64,000 nucleotides of DNA, taken from contig JALRME010000028.1 of assembly GCA_026120035.1 (NCBI GenBank), forward strand, positions 493,943 through 557,942. Reading direction: 5' to 3'. This stretch comes from Coleophoma eucalyptorum. Taxonomy: Eukaryota; Ascomycota; Leotiomycetes; Helotiales; Dermateaceae. The position numbers were made by a program, and so were the translations under genes. The notes under the pieces were generated by a model that saw nothing but the letters and a program-made list of their open reading frames with translations, was not told where the DNA came from and ran no database searches. Positions 23,534 to 36,300 of the stretch are shown here, piece after piece. How positions within the stretch are numbered: position 1 is the stretch's first letter; every line of letters starts with the position of its first letter.

Positions 23534-26500
23534 TTATACTAGAGCACCTCTGCCGCCAACTCTCAGCAGCGCAGCCTTCTGCTCATCGCTGATCATCAAC
23601 TCTGGTAATGGTGTGCCTTTGCCTGACGGCGGTGGTGCTAAAAATCCGATCCCAGCCAAGTAAGCAAGATACTTACCCATTATCTCCTCGCTTACACCTG
23701 CCCCAGCAGAGAGATCTTCGCCAGTAAACTCGGCGTCTGCCTGTAAAGAGGCAGCAGTGTTAACATCATCCATCTCGGGTGCGATAGTATCTCCAGGGAG
23801 ATCCGTTGTTGCAAAGTGATAAAGTGGCATCCTGTAAGTTTATTAAAACAAGTCAGTTGGAAAATTATTGAATAGACTTACAGAGCGTGCTGCTCCTTAT
23901 CTTCTAGCGCAGCATACTCCTGGAGCTTCTTACTCCAAACCGAGTACTCTACCTCAGGAACGTCATAGCCATACGTTTGCAATGGAGCTAGGTATTGGCT
24001 GAACGTAACTCGGGGATGGCTTGTTACCTGTGCAACACCTAAAGGAATCTTGGCCGGATGCAAAGCTGCAGCGACAACAACACGTGCTACATGATTGACA
24101 GGGACTTGATTGACAGTATTTGAGATGCGCGGTCTGCAACCAAGCTGAACGCACCCCTTAGCCATACGGATGAGAAAGTCGTCTGTGTTCGTTACCCCCG
24201 TCGTCTTGTCGCCAGTGATATATCCAGGTCTGACAATGGTTCCGCGAAGACCACGAGATCCGGCTTCACGAACGAGGTATTCGGATACCCACTTGGACTG
24301 GCCATATCCCGTTCCAAGCCCTGTTGAGCTTCCACTTAAATCATCACTTTCGGAAACACCTCGACCACCATTAGCTGCTGACTCGGCAGAAAGCTTCACG
24401 AAATACGGAGTATCGAGTACAGATGTCGAGGAGACGAAAGAGAGAAGCTTCGGGATACCAGTTGCGCAAAGAGCGAGGATATCTAAGGTTCCCTGCACGT
24501 TGGCTGGTCTTAGATTGGAGTAAGGGTAAACCCAGTGAACGAGAGCACCGTTGTGAATAATAACGTTCGCTTCTTGTGCAAGCTGATTCCACGCTGATTC
24601 CGACAAACCAAGTCTAGCATCACCAAGGTTTCCCGTTACGCAAGTGATTCGGCTGCTCCATGATGGATCCCAGACCCCATAGGCTTGGCATGTTTGTACA
24701 ATACGCTTTAAACCAGCATTCGAATCCAAGGCTCGAACGTGTGCAATGACCCTGATAGATGGGGAGTTACGGCTAAGGAGATCGCGGAGAAGGTAAGCGC
24801 CAAGGAAGCCCGTGGCACCAGTAAGGAAAACAGTAAGTGGTGTGGATGCTGTAATCTTTCCGACAGCAGATGGGAACTTCTCAGGCAGAGCCTTGGCGAG
24901 CGCGCGGGCATCTGCAGCGTAATCTTCGGCTTCGTCCTCGACCTGGCTGTCACCATTCACAGCAGATGTTCTCCGCTCAATCTCAGCGGAAAAGGACCTC
25001 AGCGATGGGTTACGGAAAATAACACTCATATTGATATTCGCTCCTTCCCACTGACGATTGGCCTTGAAGAGCATTTGTTGTGCAAGAATACTGTGACCAC
25101 CAATATCAAAGAACGAATCGCTTGGACTGATAGTTCTTTCATCAACGTTCGCGATCAAAGAGCCCCAAATGCTTGCAACATCTCTCTCGGTCTTGGTGAG
25201 GTCCTCCAATTTCCCAATCGGTCTTGCAGCCGCAAGTTGTGCTGCATCTGGGAATGGAAGCGCAGGTTTATCTTTCTTGCCATTCGGGTTAACAGGGAAC
25301 TTCTCAAGAGGAATGATGACTTCTGGGATGGCATAGGTTGGCAGCTTCGTCTTGAGATATTGCTTGATGTCGTCGCCAAGTGGCCAAAACCTGCGGAGTC
25401 TTCCTTGAATACCTTCCCCAGAGGTATCGTCCTGCAACTTCTTCTGTTCCAGCCACTGAGACCACTTCTGCATGTCTGGGACAATGTAGCTGACCAATGT
25501 CTGCTCTTCGTCCTTGTTTCGTCGGACCAGAGTGACATTATCCAGTACCATAGGATGATCCGAGAGATATTTGTCGATCTCGCCAAGCTCAATTCTGAAG
25601 CCGCGGATCTTGACTTGATCATCAGCGCGACCCACACATTCAACATCTCCAGTTGGCATATATCGACCCAGATCTCCAGATCGATACATTCGATCTCTAG
25701 GGCCCTTATAGAATTCTCTCCACGGCTCTTCTGCGAGTGACTTCGCCATTCGCTTGTCCTCCTCTGCCCACCTTGAGTGATCTACGAACCAGCTGTCTAC
25801 AAATTTGGTCTTGTTCAGGTCATCATTACCGAGATATCCTTCTGCTAGACCTGCAGCTCGGACGTAAATCTCACCGATCTCGCCGACATCGCAAATACGA
25901 TTCCTATTTTCTCGGTCTACAATCAAGAGTTGAACATCTTTCATTCCTTGTCCAGCTGGTATGATGTTGCCCATGCTCTCGAGGTAGTCTGGCTGCGATG
26001 CCCGGCTGGGAACTTCAAAATAGCTGACAGCTCTTTGAGTTTCTGTTGTTCCATACATGTTGACAATGAAGACATTGGGGGCCAACTTCTGGAGAGCCTT
26101 GCAATCTCTCTTGATCAGAATATCTCCAACAAAGAATGCATGATGTAAAGCTGGGAACTCAGCACTCGCTCCACCAACCAAAATTTGACCCATTGCAGGT
26201 GTAAGATGAGTGACTGTGGCACCATAGTCTCGCATCCACTCTGCTAGTCTCTCATGTTGAATATCATCCTTGGAAGGAACAAGTAGTTGTGCACCAAGGA
26301 AAAGTGGAGTGAAGATATCTCGCTGGATAGGATCGTGGGCAATACCACTTAGCATGGTGAACTTGTCTTCCTTCGTAAGATTGAACCTCTCTGCCATCCA
26401 GTCAAAGTAGTATGCAAGCGAATAGTGTCGTCCCAGTACACCCTTTGGACGACCCTCTGATCCCGAGGTGAATGATAAGGTTGGGCACGAATCTGGGCCC

Positions 26501-27087
26501 ACCACCACACCTGGCGATGTGGACTTGAGAGGAACTTGCTGTGATAAGACATCTTTGCCATCCACAAGTCCTCCGACCAAAGATCCATCATCCTTGAGCT
26601 CCAATCCAGGAACTTCGGTGCGCAGTTGCAGGTTTTCTGCGATAAAGTTTCTGACTTTATCGGTCAATTCTCCAGCTTCTCTTGTTGCCTTGTCAATAAC
26701 AACTAAGGCCCGAGGTCTCGCCACATCCAAGTAAATGTTTTGGCGATCCGGAGGGTAAGAAGGGTCAATGACGGAGAATGTTGCTCCCGCCTTCAGGATT
26801 CCCATCACCGTGACCACCAGATCCACACCTCGGTAGCTATACGACATAACTACCTCGCCACGCTGGATTCCTGACTGGACCAAGTGGTGGGCTAGGATAT
26901 TCGACGCTTCATTGATTTGGCGGTACGTAAATTCCCTTCGAGGGGACGATCCCGAGGCAGTCTCGACCACACAGAGCCGATCTGGATGTGCTTCTGCGTT
27001 GGCTGCAAAGATATCTTGAATTGCTCCGCGGAATGCTGACCAGTGAAGGTCGTCATTGGGATTTGGAAGCTCTGGTCTGGCAGCCAT
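23534..27087 (-). CDS. LYS2: L-2-aminoadipate reductase (alpha-aminoadipate reductase)
   Basis: Two exons, 23882-27087 and 23534-23831, with a 50-nt intron, give 1167 residues. It reduces L-2-aminoadipate to the 6-semialdehyde in fungal lysine biosynthesis, using ATP and NADPH. It is built like a non-ribosomal peptide synthetase. An adenylation domain (about 25-600) has the TSGSEGRPKG loop at 207-216, MYGTTETQRAVSYF, and YRSGDLGRYMPTGDVECVGRADDQVKIRGFRIE. A carrier domain has the phosphopantetheine Ser666 in FFDIGGHSILAQQM. A thioester-reductase domain has the NADPH loop VFLTGATGFLG at 753-763. The last exon adds the conserved end PLYHFATTDLPGD...LLRVGGRGALV. The carrier serine would need activation by a LYS5-type transferase encoded elsewhere. 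Confidence 0.98.
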
Positions 27088-28109
27088 TTTGTTATGTCAC
27101 AAAAGTAACGAGCTCTGAAATGAAGGTACTAAAAGAGAGCCCCCGTGAGCAATTGGTCTTGGAGGGGTGGTTCTGGGCAAAGCGTTGGAGACGACCTGAG
27201 AATGGGGTTTCCACGAACGTAAAGTAGTGTGGTTATCGCTCGGCAGTAGGGGAATGAAATGAATTTAGAGATGTTGAAGGGGGTCAGACCAGGAAAGTGC
27301 CGGTTAAGAGAACGAAGAAATGATCCTGACTGTAGTGTATATCAACTTGACAAAGTGGAGGAGTCATATATGACCCAGTCAATGTCGGGGCCCTCATTTC
27401 AGCCTTGCGTGCATGAAATTTTTGTGTGCCCGTCATCGGAGGGGCAAAGCCAATCAAAAGGCGGGCATACAGGGAGGAAGAGGCAAGGCTGAGAAACTTG
27501 GGTGGGAACCTGGGCGGACAAAGCAGCCACCCGCAACAAAGATGATCCGACACGGCAATGATGCGGTACTTGTGGTGATGTACCTAAGTATATCCCGGAC
27601 GTGCGAGGGAGATGGCGCTTGCACTAGGTCTTAGTAGGATACGAGAGCATTCATATAGAGACGCCGCACAAGATGCAGTTGCAGAGCATCTTAAAACTTG
27701 ATATTGAGATCTAGATCAGTGAAGCATCGAACTTACACTCGTACGTATGAGGTAGATTCCCTGGTTTCAGATTCAGTTCAGATGAACTGCACGTGATTAA
27801 TCTCCTATTCAAGATGATTCGCGACCCGTTCGTCTGTAGTTTTAAGAAAGGAGCTCTCAACGATCTGGCACTCAAGAGTCGAGAGCCTCTTCTCTACATC
27901 GGCCACCACAACCCCTTCTCATCCATGTCAATGCCCTCTTAATTGATCGGCTGTGTCTGGCATTCCATCCAGTCCTTTCTCTTCACCTTCGGTCTCTCGT
28001 AACTGGACAGGTCTCCTTTTCTCTGCCACTGCCATTACTACCTTCGTCGCTACCTGACTTTGAGTGACCTTGCATACCTACCATCGTCGCTCACTCCATC
28101 AACATCACA
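27088..28109. promoter_or_regulatory. Divergent intergenic region upstream of LYS2
   Basis: 1.0 kb between outward-facing starts. The last 200 bp before 28110 are pyrimidine-rich, typical of a fungal 5' leader. TGACTC-type Gcn4/CpcA sites would be expected for a lysine gene, but I could not confirm a cluster. No coding frame supported. Confidence 0.45.
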
Positions 28110-29966
28110 ATGCCAATCCAACGTAGTATCTTCGGCAAGCCGGTGCCTCGTCTGGCGCCCAAAAGGATAGCCGCACTCTTAGGTGCCATTGCCATGTTTG
28201 GCCTCTTCACTTTAGTTTTCACTCTGCCAAGTTCCATCCCGACAGGGCCCTCCTTGGGCAAATTCACAGATCACCGAATATCGATACCAAAGCTTCCGAA
28301 GCAATTACCATCACCCAGCATCCTTAACCCCTTCCGACAGGCTGCGCATGCTCCGCCCGTACAGCAAAACAGCACCAGTGGGGAAGCCTCTTGGTACAGC
28401 AATTGGAACTGGCTGAGTCCATTCTCCTCCTCCGTCACCCTTGACGAAAATCGATCCCTACTCCCACCTCTTGCAGCTCGCCCACCTATATATACCTACT
28501 ACGACCACACTTTAGCAAAGGACAAGGATCTCAAATTTGCTGAGAATGCCATCCTATTGACATGGAGGAAGGCTTGGTGGGCTCAAGGCTTCAAGCCTGT
28601 TATTCTGAGTCCTGCCGAAGCGATGAACAATCCCCTATATGAGGAGTTACAACGACTAGAATTGGAACCAGCTCTGAAGATTGAGATGTCAAGGTTTCTG
28701 GCGTGGGAAAATATGGGTGGTGGGTTGTTATGTAACTACCTCCTTCTTCCAATGGGTTCACACGAGGATTCGCTACTCTCATACCTTCGAAGGGGAGAAT
28801 ACCCTATGTTGAGCCGCTTCGAAAAGTTAGGAAATGGATTGTTTGCTGGGGCAAAGGCCGACATTACAACGGCAATTAAGCTAGCCCTGGAGAATCCAGA
28901 GCTTAAGGTCTCTAAGGACTTGGTGGGTGCCGTTCCACCGTTGACCTTCGGCGTCGACCCTGACCATGAAGCACTGGCCTTTTACGATTCGGAAACTATC
29001 AATGAGAAATACCCAAAGATTGCCGAGGATATTACCGCGACAGGTGCCAACGGTCTGATGATTCTCAACCAGCTCATGAATGCTCATTTACATAGCACGT
29101 GGCAAAATGAGTTCTCTACTGGTATTGCAGTTCTCAAACCGGTACCTCGACATATGTCAGCGAGCGTTGAGCCTGCTCTTCACCTAGCTGAATTCCTTGC
29201 CCAATGCCCGGAATCACCAATGCCCGCATCATGCCCACCAAATAAACCTAGATGCAAACCTTGCGTAGCATCAACTCCCATGAAAATCACCACACCGTCA
29301 ATGTACCGTAACACATCAACACTCTATACCATTGGGACAGTTCCACATCCCTACACATTTGCTTCATTGGATGGTTATCGCGATGATATTAATGTGAGTT
29401 GGATTCGCCGAGTATCTGACCGTGACCCATGGCTATCAGGTATGACGCAGGAACTACTTGGAACCGGCGTCTCTGGAGCACCCCGTGTCATCAAATTCAA
29501 GGAAGCAGTTGCAAGCCATTACGGGACTGGGCATTCCTTATGGGTGACCGCCGAAATGCCACTGCCAACGGATTTGGACTGGTATTTTGGTTTTGTCATT
29601 CCTCGCAACGCAACGAACACCGGAAAGTCGGAAACACCAGTGCCAGGACCAGAAAGAAGACCTCAAATAGAACCAGATCCACACAACGGGCCGGTGCCGA
29701 CAGAGGGAGATATCCTCAAAGAAAAGATGCTGCTTGAGAAGGCTAAGCAGTTTGGTCTTTCCAAGAGCCCTGCAGATGACAGGCTACGAGGCGCAGTAGA
29801 AGCATGGAATCTGGCCGACACGGAAGCCTGGAAATTCGCAAGAGCTTTCTTAGCACGCGCGAGCGTAGAGAGACTGAAGTGGGAAGAGGAAGAAAAGCAA
29901 TTCGCTGGTGGAGCTGGCTCAGAGAAAGGAAAAAGTCAAGGCTGGGGAAGATGGTTTGATGACTAA
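28110..29966 (+). CDS. Fungal type II membrane protein, possibly a Golgi glycosyltransferase-like protein
   Basis: Intronless, 618 residues. A short basic cytosolic end (residues 1-17) is followed by one hydrophobic anchor (about 20-40, IAALLGAIAMFGLFTLVFTL) and a Pro/Ser-rich stem to about residue 110. The large remainder would be lumenal. The segment MSRFLAWENMGGGLLCNYLLLPMG weakly recalls the helix around the DxD region of Och1-type sugar transferases, but a clear DxD motif is not seen. Four Cys (CPESPMPASCPPNKPRCKPC) cluster at about residues 367-386. A charged C-terminal helix follows. The overall layout fits a Golgi-resident type II protein. The enzymatic role is inferred only weakly. 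Confidence 0.85.
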   Translation: MPIQRSIFGKPVPRLAPKRIAALLGAIAMFGLFTLVFTLPSSIPTGPSLGKFTDHRISIPKLPKQLPSPSILNPFRQAAHAPPVQQNSTSGEASWYSNWNWLSPFSSSVTLDENRSLLPPLAARPPIYTYYDHTLAKDKDLKFAENAILLTWRKAWWAQGFKPVILSPAEAMNNPLYEELQRLELEPALKIEMSRFLAWENMGGGLLCNYLLLPMGSHEDSLLSYLRRGEYPMLSRFEKLGNGLFAGAKADITTAIKLALENPELKVSKDLVGAVPPLTFGVDPDHEALAFYDSETINEKYPKIAEDITATGANGLMILNQLMNAHLHSTWQNEFSTGIAVLKPVPRHMSASVEPALHLAEFLAQCPESPMPASCPPNKPRCKPCVASTPMKITTPSMYRNTSTLYTIGTVPHPYTFASLDGYRDDINVSWIRRVSDRDPWLSGMTQELLGTGVSGAPRVIKFKEAVASHYGTGHSLWVTAEMPLPTDLDWYFGFVIPRNATNTGKSETPVPGPERRPQIEPDPHNGPVPTEGDILKEKMLLEKAKQFGLSKSPADDRLRGAVEAWNLADTEAWKFARAFLARASVERLKWEEEEKQFAGGAGSEKGKSQGWGRWFDD

Positions 29967-30631
29967 GGGTTTCACACATTCTTTTGTCTTGCTATAACAG
30001 GTGCGTGGGAGTCCTTGGTTTGGATTCTGGTAGACGGGTTTGGAGTTGCGGAGCTACATTTCTTGATCTTTCAGAGGTGTTTTTGTTGAAAAGATAGCTT
30101 GGTATGTATTACTAGAGCTTCTGCATGACTGATGGGAATTTGAAAAGATACCACTACCGCAAAGTACCACAGCCGACCGGAATGCGGAGTGAAGCCGTGC
30201 GGCACCCAAGAAACGAGATGGCCCTAATCCCAATCCAGAGGCGGTCACGAATCTGTCCCTCGGCATGTGGGTGTATGTAGACAGTTAGTGTAGACAGTAC
30301 GTACCTGCATTAAGTCCAGAGACACATGCCGAAATCCTCTGGTCTTCCTCTCTTGCTCCCTTTCTTTCTCCCATCTGTCCAAAAGTCTGCATAAGACAGT
30401 TTATCCGACCTTACATTCTGAGAACTTTCCAGCTCTAACAATACTTAACCCAATCCACTGTGAGATCTCTTTCATCTTAACAGCTCCAACATGCATACTG
30501 ACAAAGTACGCCGGTTGGACAGGAACAACTCCACTTCACCCCTCATCAAAAGCACCACTGGATAAATATCTCAACTCAAACAAGCAGAACCCTCCCCCCC
30601 CCCCCGAAACCCTCAAAAAAAATAGCAAATA
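29967..30631. other. Intergenic with C-homopolymer before the SET gene
   Basis: Contains the 3' end of the membrane-protein gene and the 5' leader of the SET gene. A run of 12 C residues (30594-30605) and an A-rich tract directly precede the start codon. Confidence 0.5.
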
Positions 30632-31557
30632 ATGGCACCTTTGACACCAACATGGGCACAGCCATCTCACCCCGATATTCAAGAAGTTCTTGTGTCATCC
30701 AAGACCGACTTCACTACTAAATCACTCTCGAAAATTGATCTGCCTCCTTACGGCTTGTTCGCCAAGTTGGATTTTCCTCCTTGCACTTCCGCTGAGCGTG
30801 CTACCTATGCCACCGTACAGATGGGAAAGAGTTCTCATCTGAGTCTGAACAGTGATCTTGTGTATATCAATCACTCCTGTGATCCATCGCTTGTTAGTCA
30901 TTGTTTCGTTCCTCTTTCCATTTATCGAATCAAGTTTTAGAAGAGTAGTGCATTCTCTTCTTCGTCTCTACCTTAGTAGCCGATCTAAGGAGAGTAGATT
31001 GAAACAAATTTATATGATTCCCTAGACAGACCAAAAGCAGGACATGATAGACTAATCCAAGTGAGCATAATTCATAGATCTTCGACATGTCCTCGATGAG
31101 TATTATCGCCAGTTCAAACGGACTCAAAAAGAGCCAAGAGCTCACTTTCTTTTACCCATCCACCGAGTGGTCCATGGCACAAGGCTTTGACTGTTTCTGC
31201 AATACGGCAAACTGCCGTGGTTTCATCTCTGGCGCTTCGGTTATGACTTCTGCTCAATTAGAGGGCATGTGGCTAAATACACATATCCGCGAGCTTCTTG
31301 AGGAGAAGAAAACCGGGATAAATGGGCCTGTCACTGGCAATGGGCATGTAAAGCAGGAGGTCGATGAGACTGAGAAAGCTTTAAGGGATAGCCTCTCCTG
31401 TGCTCAAACTATGGTTGAGAAGGCCCAGAAAGCTCTGGATACATATGTGCACGGAACAGTAGACAAAGAAAATGTGGACCTGAAAAATGGTGGCAAGGGA
31501 CGCAACGGCATTAGTAGTCGTGAAATGAGCGGCGAGATGGGTGGTGATACTTTTTAA
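30632..31557 (+). CDS. SET-domain protein (putative lysine methyltransferase, short form)
   Basis: Exons 30632-30892 and 31078-31557 (185-nt intron, donor GTTAGT, acceptor CATAG) give 246 residues. Only the C-terminal half of a SET domain is recognisable: YINHSCDPSL (the NHSCDP S-adenosylmethionine pseudoknot motif), GLKKSQELTFFYPSTEW, and a post-SET-like cluster FDCFCNTANCRG with three Cys. The N-terminal 80 residues carry the beta strands of the small SET core (YGLFAKLDF). A helical tail follows to the end. No PHD, chromo or pre-SET domain is present. The target is unknown; short fungal SET proteins of this kind are often non-histone methyltransferases. Confidence 0.85.
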
Positions 31558-32037
31558 TCACGACCAGTGGTGCAATAGGATTCAACAGGTGCACGATTAT
31601 TGCGTGGTTCGCGCGATTCAACATCGCTATCATATCTTCCGCTTTATTTAAGTTTCTTCTGTCCAAGTCTCTTCTTATTGCTACTTGAGTTGAGTGCCGC
31701 TCACCTTCATATCCATGTATACCTTAGGATAGGAATTTGTGGCTGATCCGACAAGCAAACTTCCCTCAAACAAACTCGGGATTACGCCAGAGTCGCTGGG
31801 GCGGTATTCCATGACCACCCTTTAGAAATGATGCAGCTCTCGTCTGTCTATGTAGATAAGTCGACAATTGGAACAACTCATGCACCCAAGAGCTACAATT
31901 TGCAAACGCACGCCGCCCTTCATTCTGGGTTTTATTGCAAGGACTCACAAGAAGAGGTTAATAGGCCCAGATACAAATCAGCCATTTCTTGGCCCTATGA
32001 ATACATTTAATACATCTTATTACATCGTCCTCTCATC
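31558..32037. other. Intergenic between convergent genes
   Basis: Shared 3' region of the SET gene and the bL28m gene. Nothing else recognised. Confidence 0.55.
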
Positions 32038-32742
32038 CTAGGATAATATTTTCCCTCGAGGCGCAGGCTCTTCCGCCATGAAGTTCTCCTTAGTCAAAGG
32101 TTCTCTCTCGATCGAAGAAGCTTCGGTATCCTCTCCTAGCTCCATCTCAGTCTCATTGTCCAACCCTCTGTCAAATTTCTCGACTTCTTCAGCAACCATG
32201 TCAGCGGTAACAACTTGTCCGTTAGAGCCGAGTAAGACCTCGCCATCCATCGACGGTAAGCCCAACGCCAACCTCTCTTTCCTAAATCTCTCCTTCACAG
32301 CGTCTGTCTGCATGATTCTCCACCTCAATTTCCATCCTCCCATACCCAACTCCTTTATCCTTTGCGCCTTGTCCCCAAGGAGGTAGTTGTCCAGTCCACC
32401 ACATTTGTCTACCGTTCTTAAAACTCTCGTTGTAATCCGCAATCTGATCTTTCTACCCAAGGCCTCGCTGTATAAAGTCTTCCTCTGCACATTCGGTCGC
32501 CAATGTCGTCTAGTTTTGATCTCATTCTTCTCAGAGACTTTGTTCCCGAATCGGATTTTCTGCATGCCGTACAGACCAAAGTTGGATTGTTTATACCATT
32601 GCGAAGGTCCATACGGGTACGGTGGGATTGCGGAATGCTCGAATGCAAGCCTTTGCTTGGTCGATTTCGCGAACAGTGTGCTGCTGGTTGCGAAGGTTCG
32701 GAGGTGTGTGAGTGTAGCTGGAGATGGTGGTAGGAGAGGCAT
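32038..32742 (-). CDS. MRPL24: Mitochondrial ribosomal protein bL28m
   Basis: Intronless, 234 residues. An N-terminal mitochondrial presequence (about residues 1-30, Thr/Ser/Leu/Lys with few acids) precedes the bL28 core. That core comprises YGMQKIRFGNKVSEKNEIKTRRHWRPNVQRKTLYSEALGRKIRLRITTRVLRTVDKCGGLDNYLL, including the bacterial-type K-T-R-R-x-W-x-P-N-V signature. A charged C-terminal extension (about 165-234) is typical of the fungal proteins. It is a component of the large subunit of the mitochondrial ribosome. Confidence 0.95.
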   Translation of the reverse strand: MPLLPPSPATLTHLRTFATSSTLFAKSTKQRLAFEHSAIPPYPYGPSQWYKQSNFGLYGMQKIRFGNKVSEKNEIKTRRHWRPNVQRKTLYSEALGRKIRLRITTRVLRTVDKCGGLDNYLLGDKAQRIKELGMGGWKLRWRIMQTDAVKERFRKERLALGLPSMDGEVLLGSNGQVVTADMVAEEVEKFDRGLDNETEMELGEDTEASSIEREPLTKENFMAEEPAPRGKILS

Positions 32743-33356
32743 TGCGGGCGACTTGTCGCCGCAAGAAAGGCGACTGAATACTGTCTTCGAATTGGAACCG
32801 AACGGTGCTTTCTAAGTCGTGTTTAATAATGATCTACGTCGCGGCACTGGTTATAGTTCGTACCTTGAGTTGTGCTTGATGAAATCGGAGTAATTTCTTA
32901 GCGTATATTCACCTCAAGTCTTGGGTCGGATATTCTTTCATCCGATATGAACGACATCTCATGGGAGTTGTGCTTTCTAAATAAGTTATCAAATTAAAGT
33001 TTGTCAAGTGTAGCAACACTATGATTTCTCTAATAATCTATTGACAGTTTTATAATCACTCAGGCGTGTCTCGAAATTACGAGGAACAATATCTAGGTTC
33101 TCAAGTACGTTCAGCGGTGAAGCCGACATAGCGAAGGCTGCGGTGCAATAAGTTGTGAAACTTTTTGACACGTTTTACAAGCAGATTGCAGGTTTTAGAC
33201 GCGGCACACGAGGAATTGGTAAATTCATAAATCTCTGTTGAGAACTTCCGCTACATAAGGTATGAGCCGCACTCTTCGATCCCATACAAAAGCTCTTAAG
33301 GAGTCTACATACTTTCCCAGTCATCCAGTGCAAGAGTACAACTCATGTGTTTTTAT
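32743..33356. other. Intergenic, no gene recognised
   Basis: Holds the bL28m promoter and the 3' region of the MYND-finger gene. No further feature is supported. Confidence 0.55.
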
Positions 33357-36300
33357 TCAATGACGACGTGGGATTAAGCCGTCATCACGCATCCATATGA
33401 GCAAAGGGGCATTGACTCTCTCTAAACTCACGAGCGTAGGTCGGATTGATGCCCACTCTTTCTCGAAATCAAAATTGTCAGAGTCGTTGACTTGGTGGGT
33501 GATGTTGAAATTGAACTCCTCCTGGAACTGAAGATTAAACTCTGACATAATGGCACCACGGTCACTGACAGCAGATGAGATATCATCAAGTTCGACGCTG
33601 AGTATGACATCCCGAATCATTCGAAAAGCAAACTCGGCAAGTTCCAATCCTAGCCTGAAGTAGTTTTGGACATTACTTCCAGAAACCAAGAACAGGGCAT
33701 TTAAGGTACGTCGCAAAGACAATGCACGGGGGTCGCCAGCTTTGAAAGAAACTGTAAATATTACGTCTGCATCAGGGTTGTGTCTCAGTCCATGAAGTGC
33801 AGTAAGTCTGGATCTGAAGATGTAGTATTGTCCAATCTGCTTTTGCGACTCGTTGAATTGTCCAGTATTCTTCATATCGGCATACTCCTTCGAATCTTTT
33901 CCAATTTTAGCATCAACCCATCTCTCCATCAGGTTAGGAAATTTCCCGATACGTGCATGCATCATGAAGGCTCGTTGACGGTAGCGCAAAAGATTGTTCC
34001 CCGATGCATTTCCGAAGGTATGTGCTTGATTGTTGATCCATCGTTGGTCTCGAATTGACTGTATTGGCTGCGGCAGCTTTGATGCTATTGCAGGAAGTTG
34101 GTCTTTGGTATGAATCAATGGGGTTGTTGCGCAAGAATAAGCATGTCTCTTTGCGTCAAGCAGAAGACAAAGTGTATCACAATAATATATACCTCGGAAC
34201 GCTGTACAGCCCAAGCAGGTGATGGTCCATCCATCATCAACCGCTACTTTATCTTTGCAAAATTCGCACCACAACTCTGGCATCGATCGCCCTCCTGCTA
34301 CCACCTCAGTATTGTAATTGGCAGATTGGACATTTTCCTGTTTACCACTAAGTGCCTTTTTGTTAGAGTCCTGCTGTAGAGCTCTTGTGTTGGATGGTTC
34401 TCTAAGCATCGTTCGACCTTCTAGTTTCGACTTCTTTGACTCTGAATAATGACCATGCTGCTGGTCAGCAGTATTTTTTATACCCTTCTTCGTATTTCCC
34501 GTTACACCAGATACTTCGTTTCCATACACGTACGAGTTTTGGATCATGTTATTCATTATGATCTGTGGCACTGCGACCGGACCTTCAAAGCCATGGCATG
34601 CAATCATATTTGTAGTTTTCCCTACAGGCGCGGATGTAGCGATCGAATATTGAGGCCAATGGTAAAATCCTGTACCTATAAATGATTGGTTATGAAAACC
34701 TGGATAAATGGGGTCCTGGACGGGTGGGTAGTTGGCAAAGTAAGGTACACTTTCGTAGTGTATATGGGTGCTAGGAGAGGCCTCGTAACCTTTACCGGCC
34801 TGGGTGTCGAAACACTGCAATATTTCACTCGGTGAGTGAATAACAGAGCCCTCTGAGAGCATTGGTGGGCCGCTGGTACATTTGCGTGACTGGGTGGATT
34901 GCGTACACTTTACAGGAAAGCTGGTAGAAGTCGAGCTATTAACTACTGTAGCCTTAGTAACCCTATCTTCTCCGGATATAACCGTAGTAAGGATGACATT
35001 CTCTTCGCTAAGAGATCTTGAGTGCGGGCGACTTGTAGATTTGTTTGGGGCGTTCAGGTCATGCGAGTAACGCCGACTTCTAATATTATCATCGATGATG
35101 TTTGGCTTCTCAAAGTCACACCAAGATATATCACCCGTAGCCACTAGACTTTTATCTTTCATATATGAAGGCTGTAGTTCCTGTGATCGATCAAGTGATT
35201 GTAATGGTGAATGATCCAATGGCTGGGGCCAACCCACGTCTGCTATGGCCTCTCTCAACTCCAGTTTATTAGTAGTCTTTGTTGATTTTGACCCGATGTT
35301 TGGGGAGAAAGTCACCCTCATGGAGTTTTGGAGTGTTTTGTTGCTAAGGGCTGTGTGGAATTCTGTAGATACTGAACTATTTCCGGCGTTGTCACTTAGG
35401 CAGCTGATAGTTGACAACCTCCCATTCATATCCCCAGGGACTTGGGAAGACACATTCTTGGCTTCTCTATCTTTGACTGAAATGTCTGCACTAAGTATAC
35501 ATAGCTCTGATTTCAAGGTCGGAGGTTGAGCGAACTTGGTCTTGAAGATATCTTCCGTGGCTGGCATTGCAGGTAATTTATGGGTAGTAGTGTTGTATGC
35601 AGAGGACTTTCCAAATTTAGATGATTTGTCAGAATCATCGACTGAGGTTGCAATCATAGAATGGCCTACTATGGGCAAGGAGCGTGCCGGAAGCGGTGGA
35701 TATTCCTTTAGGTCAAGGTTAGGAACTTTAGCGGTTTTTTTCAATGTTTGAGCCGCAGAAACCTCGAAATTTATCAGCATTTCATTGTAGATGAGACAAG
35801 ATTACGGGTATAAACCTTACCTTCACAAGGTTTGGCTGCTTATGTGCATGTTTTGAGTGTGATAACAGTTGTGTACGTTCTAATTGTCGAGATGAAACTT
35901 CCAACTGCGTCAAATTCCGAATACTGCCTTGCGAGTTCTCTCTAGCTTGGGATGTTTGTATCTGGCAAGAATTCAGACTCATAATACTTTCTCCAAAGTT
36001 CTTCCATAGATCTACCTTTGAATTTAAAGACTTTTCTTTAGCTTGTGGAGTATGCTTGTATTTAACGACCTCCCACTTTGACTCTGGCTGTTCTTCTTCC
36101 CAATCCTCAAAATGTATGCCATCTCCGTGGGCCGATACAGCCTTGAAATTTTCGACCGAGGTCAAAGGTATAGTAGGAGATTGCTTCAGCATGTCCGTGA
36201 TTTCAACAACTCTGGGGCTATCTTTTGCCTCCGTAACTCTGGTCCCTGCTTTCTTTGCATGCGATCTCTTCTTCTTGCTACTTTTGCCACGACCAACCAT

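Noticed and set aside
23660..23700. Possible extra intron in the last LYS2 exon (GTAAGT..TTTTTAG)
   Set aside because: Removing it would delete GKYLAYLAGIGFL, which matches the conserved C-terminus of aminoadipate reductases. The frame is intact without splicing.
24739..25740. 333-codon open frame on the plus strand inside LYS2
   Set aside because: It is antisense to the LYS2 adenylation/reductase coding sequence and shows no domain. LYS2 itself is unambiguous there.
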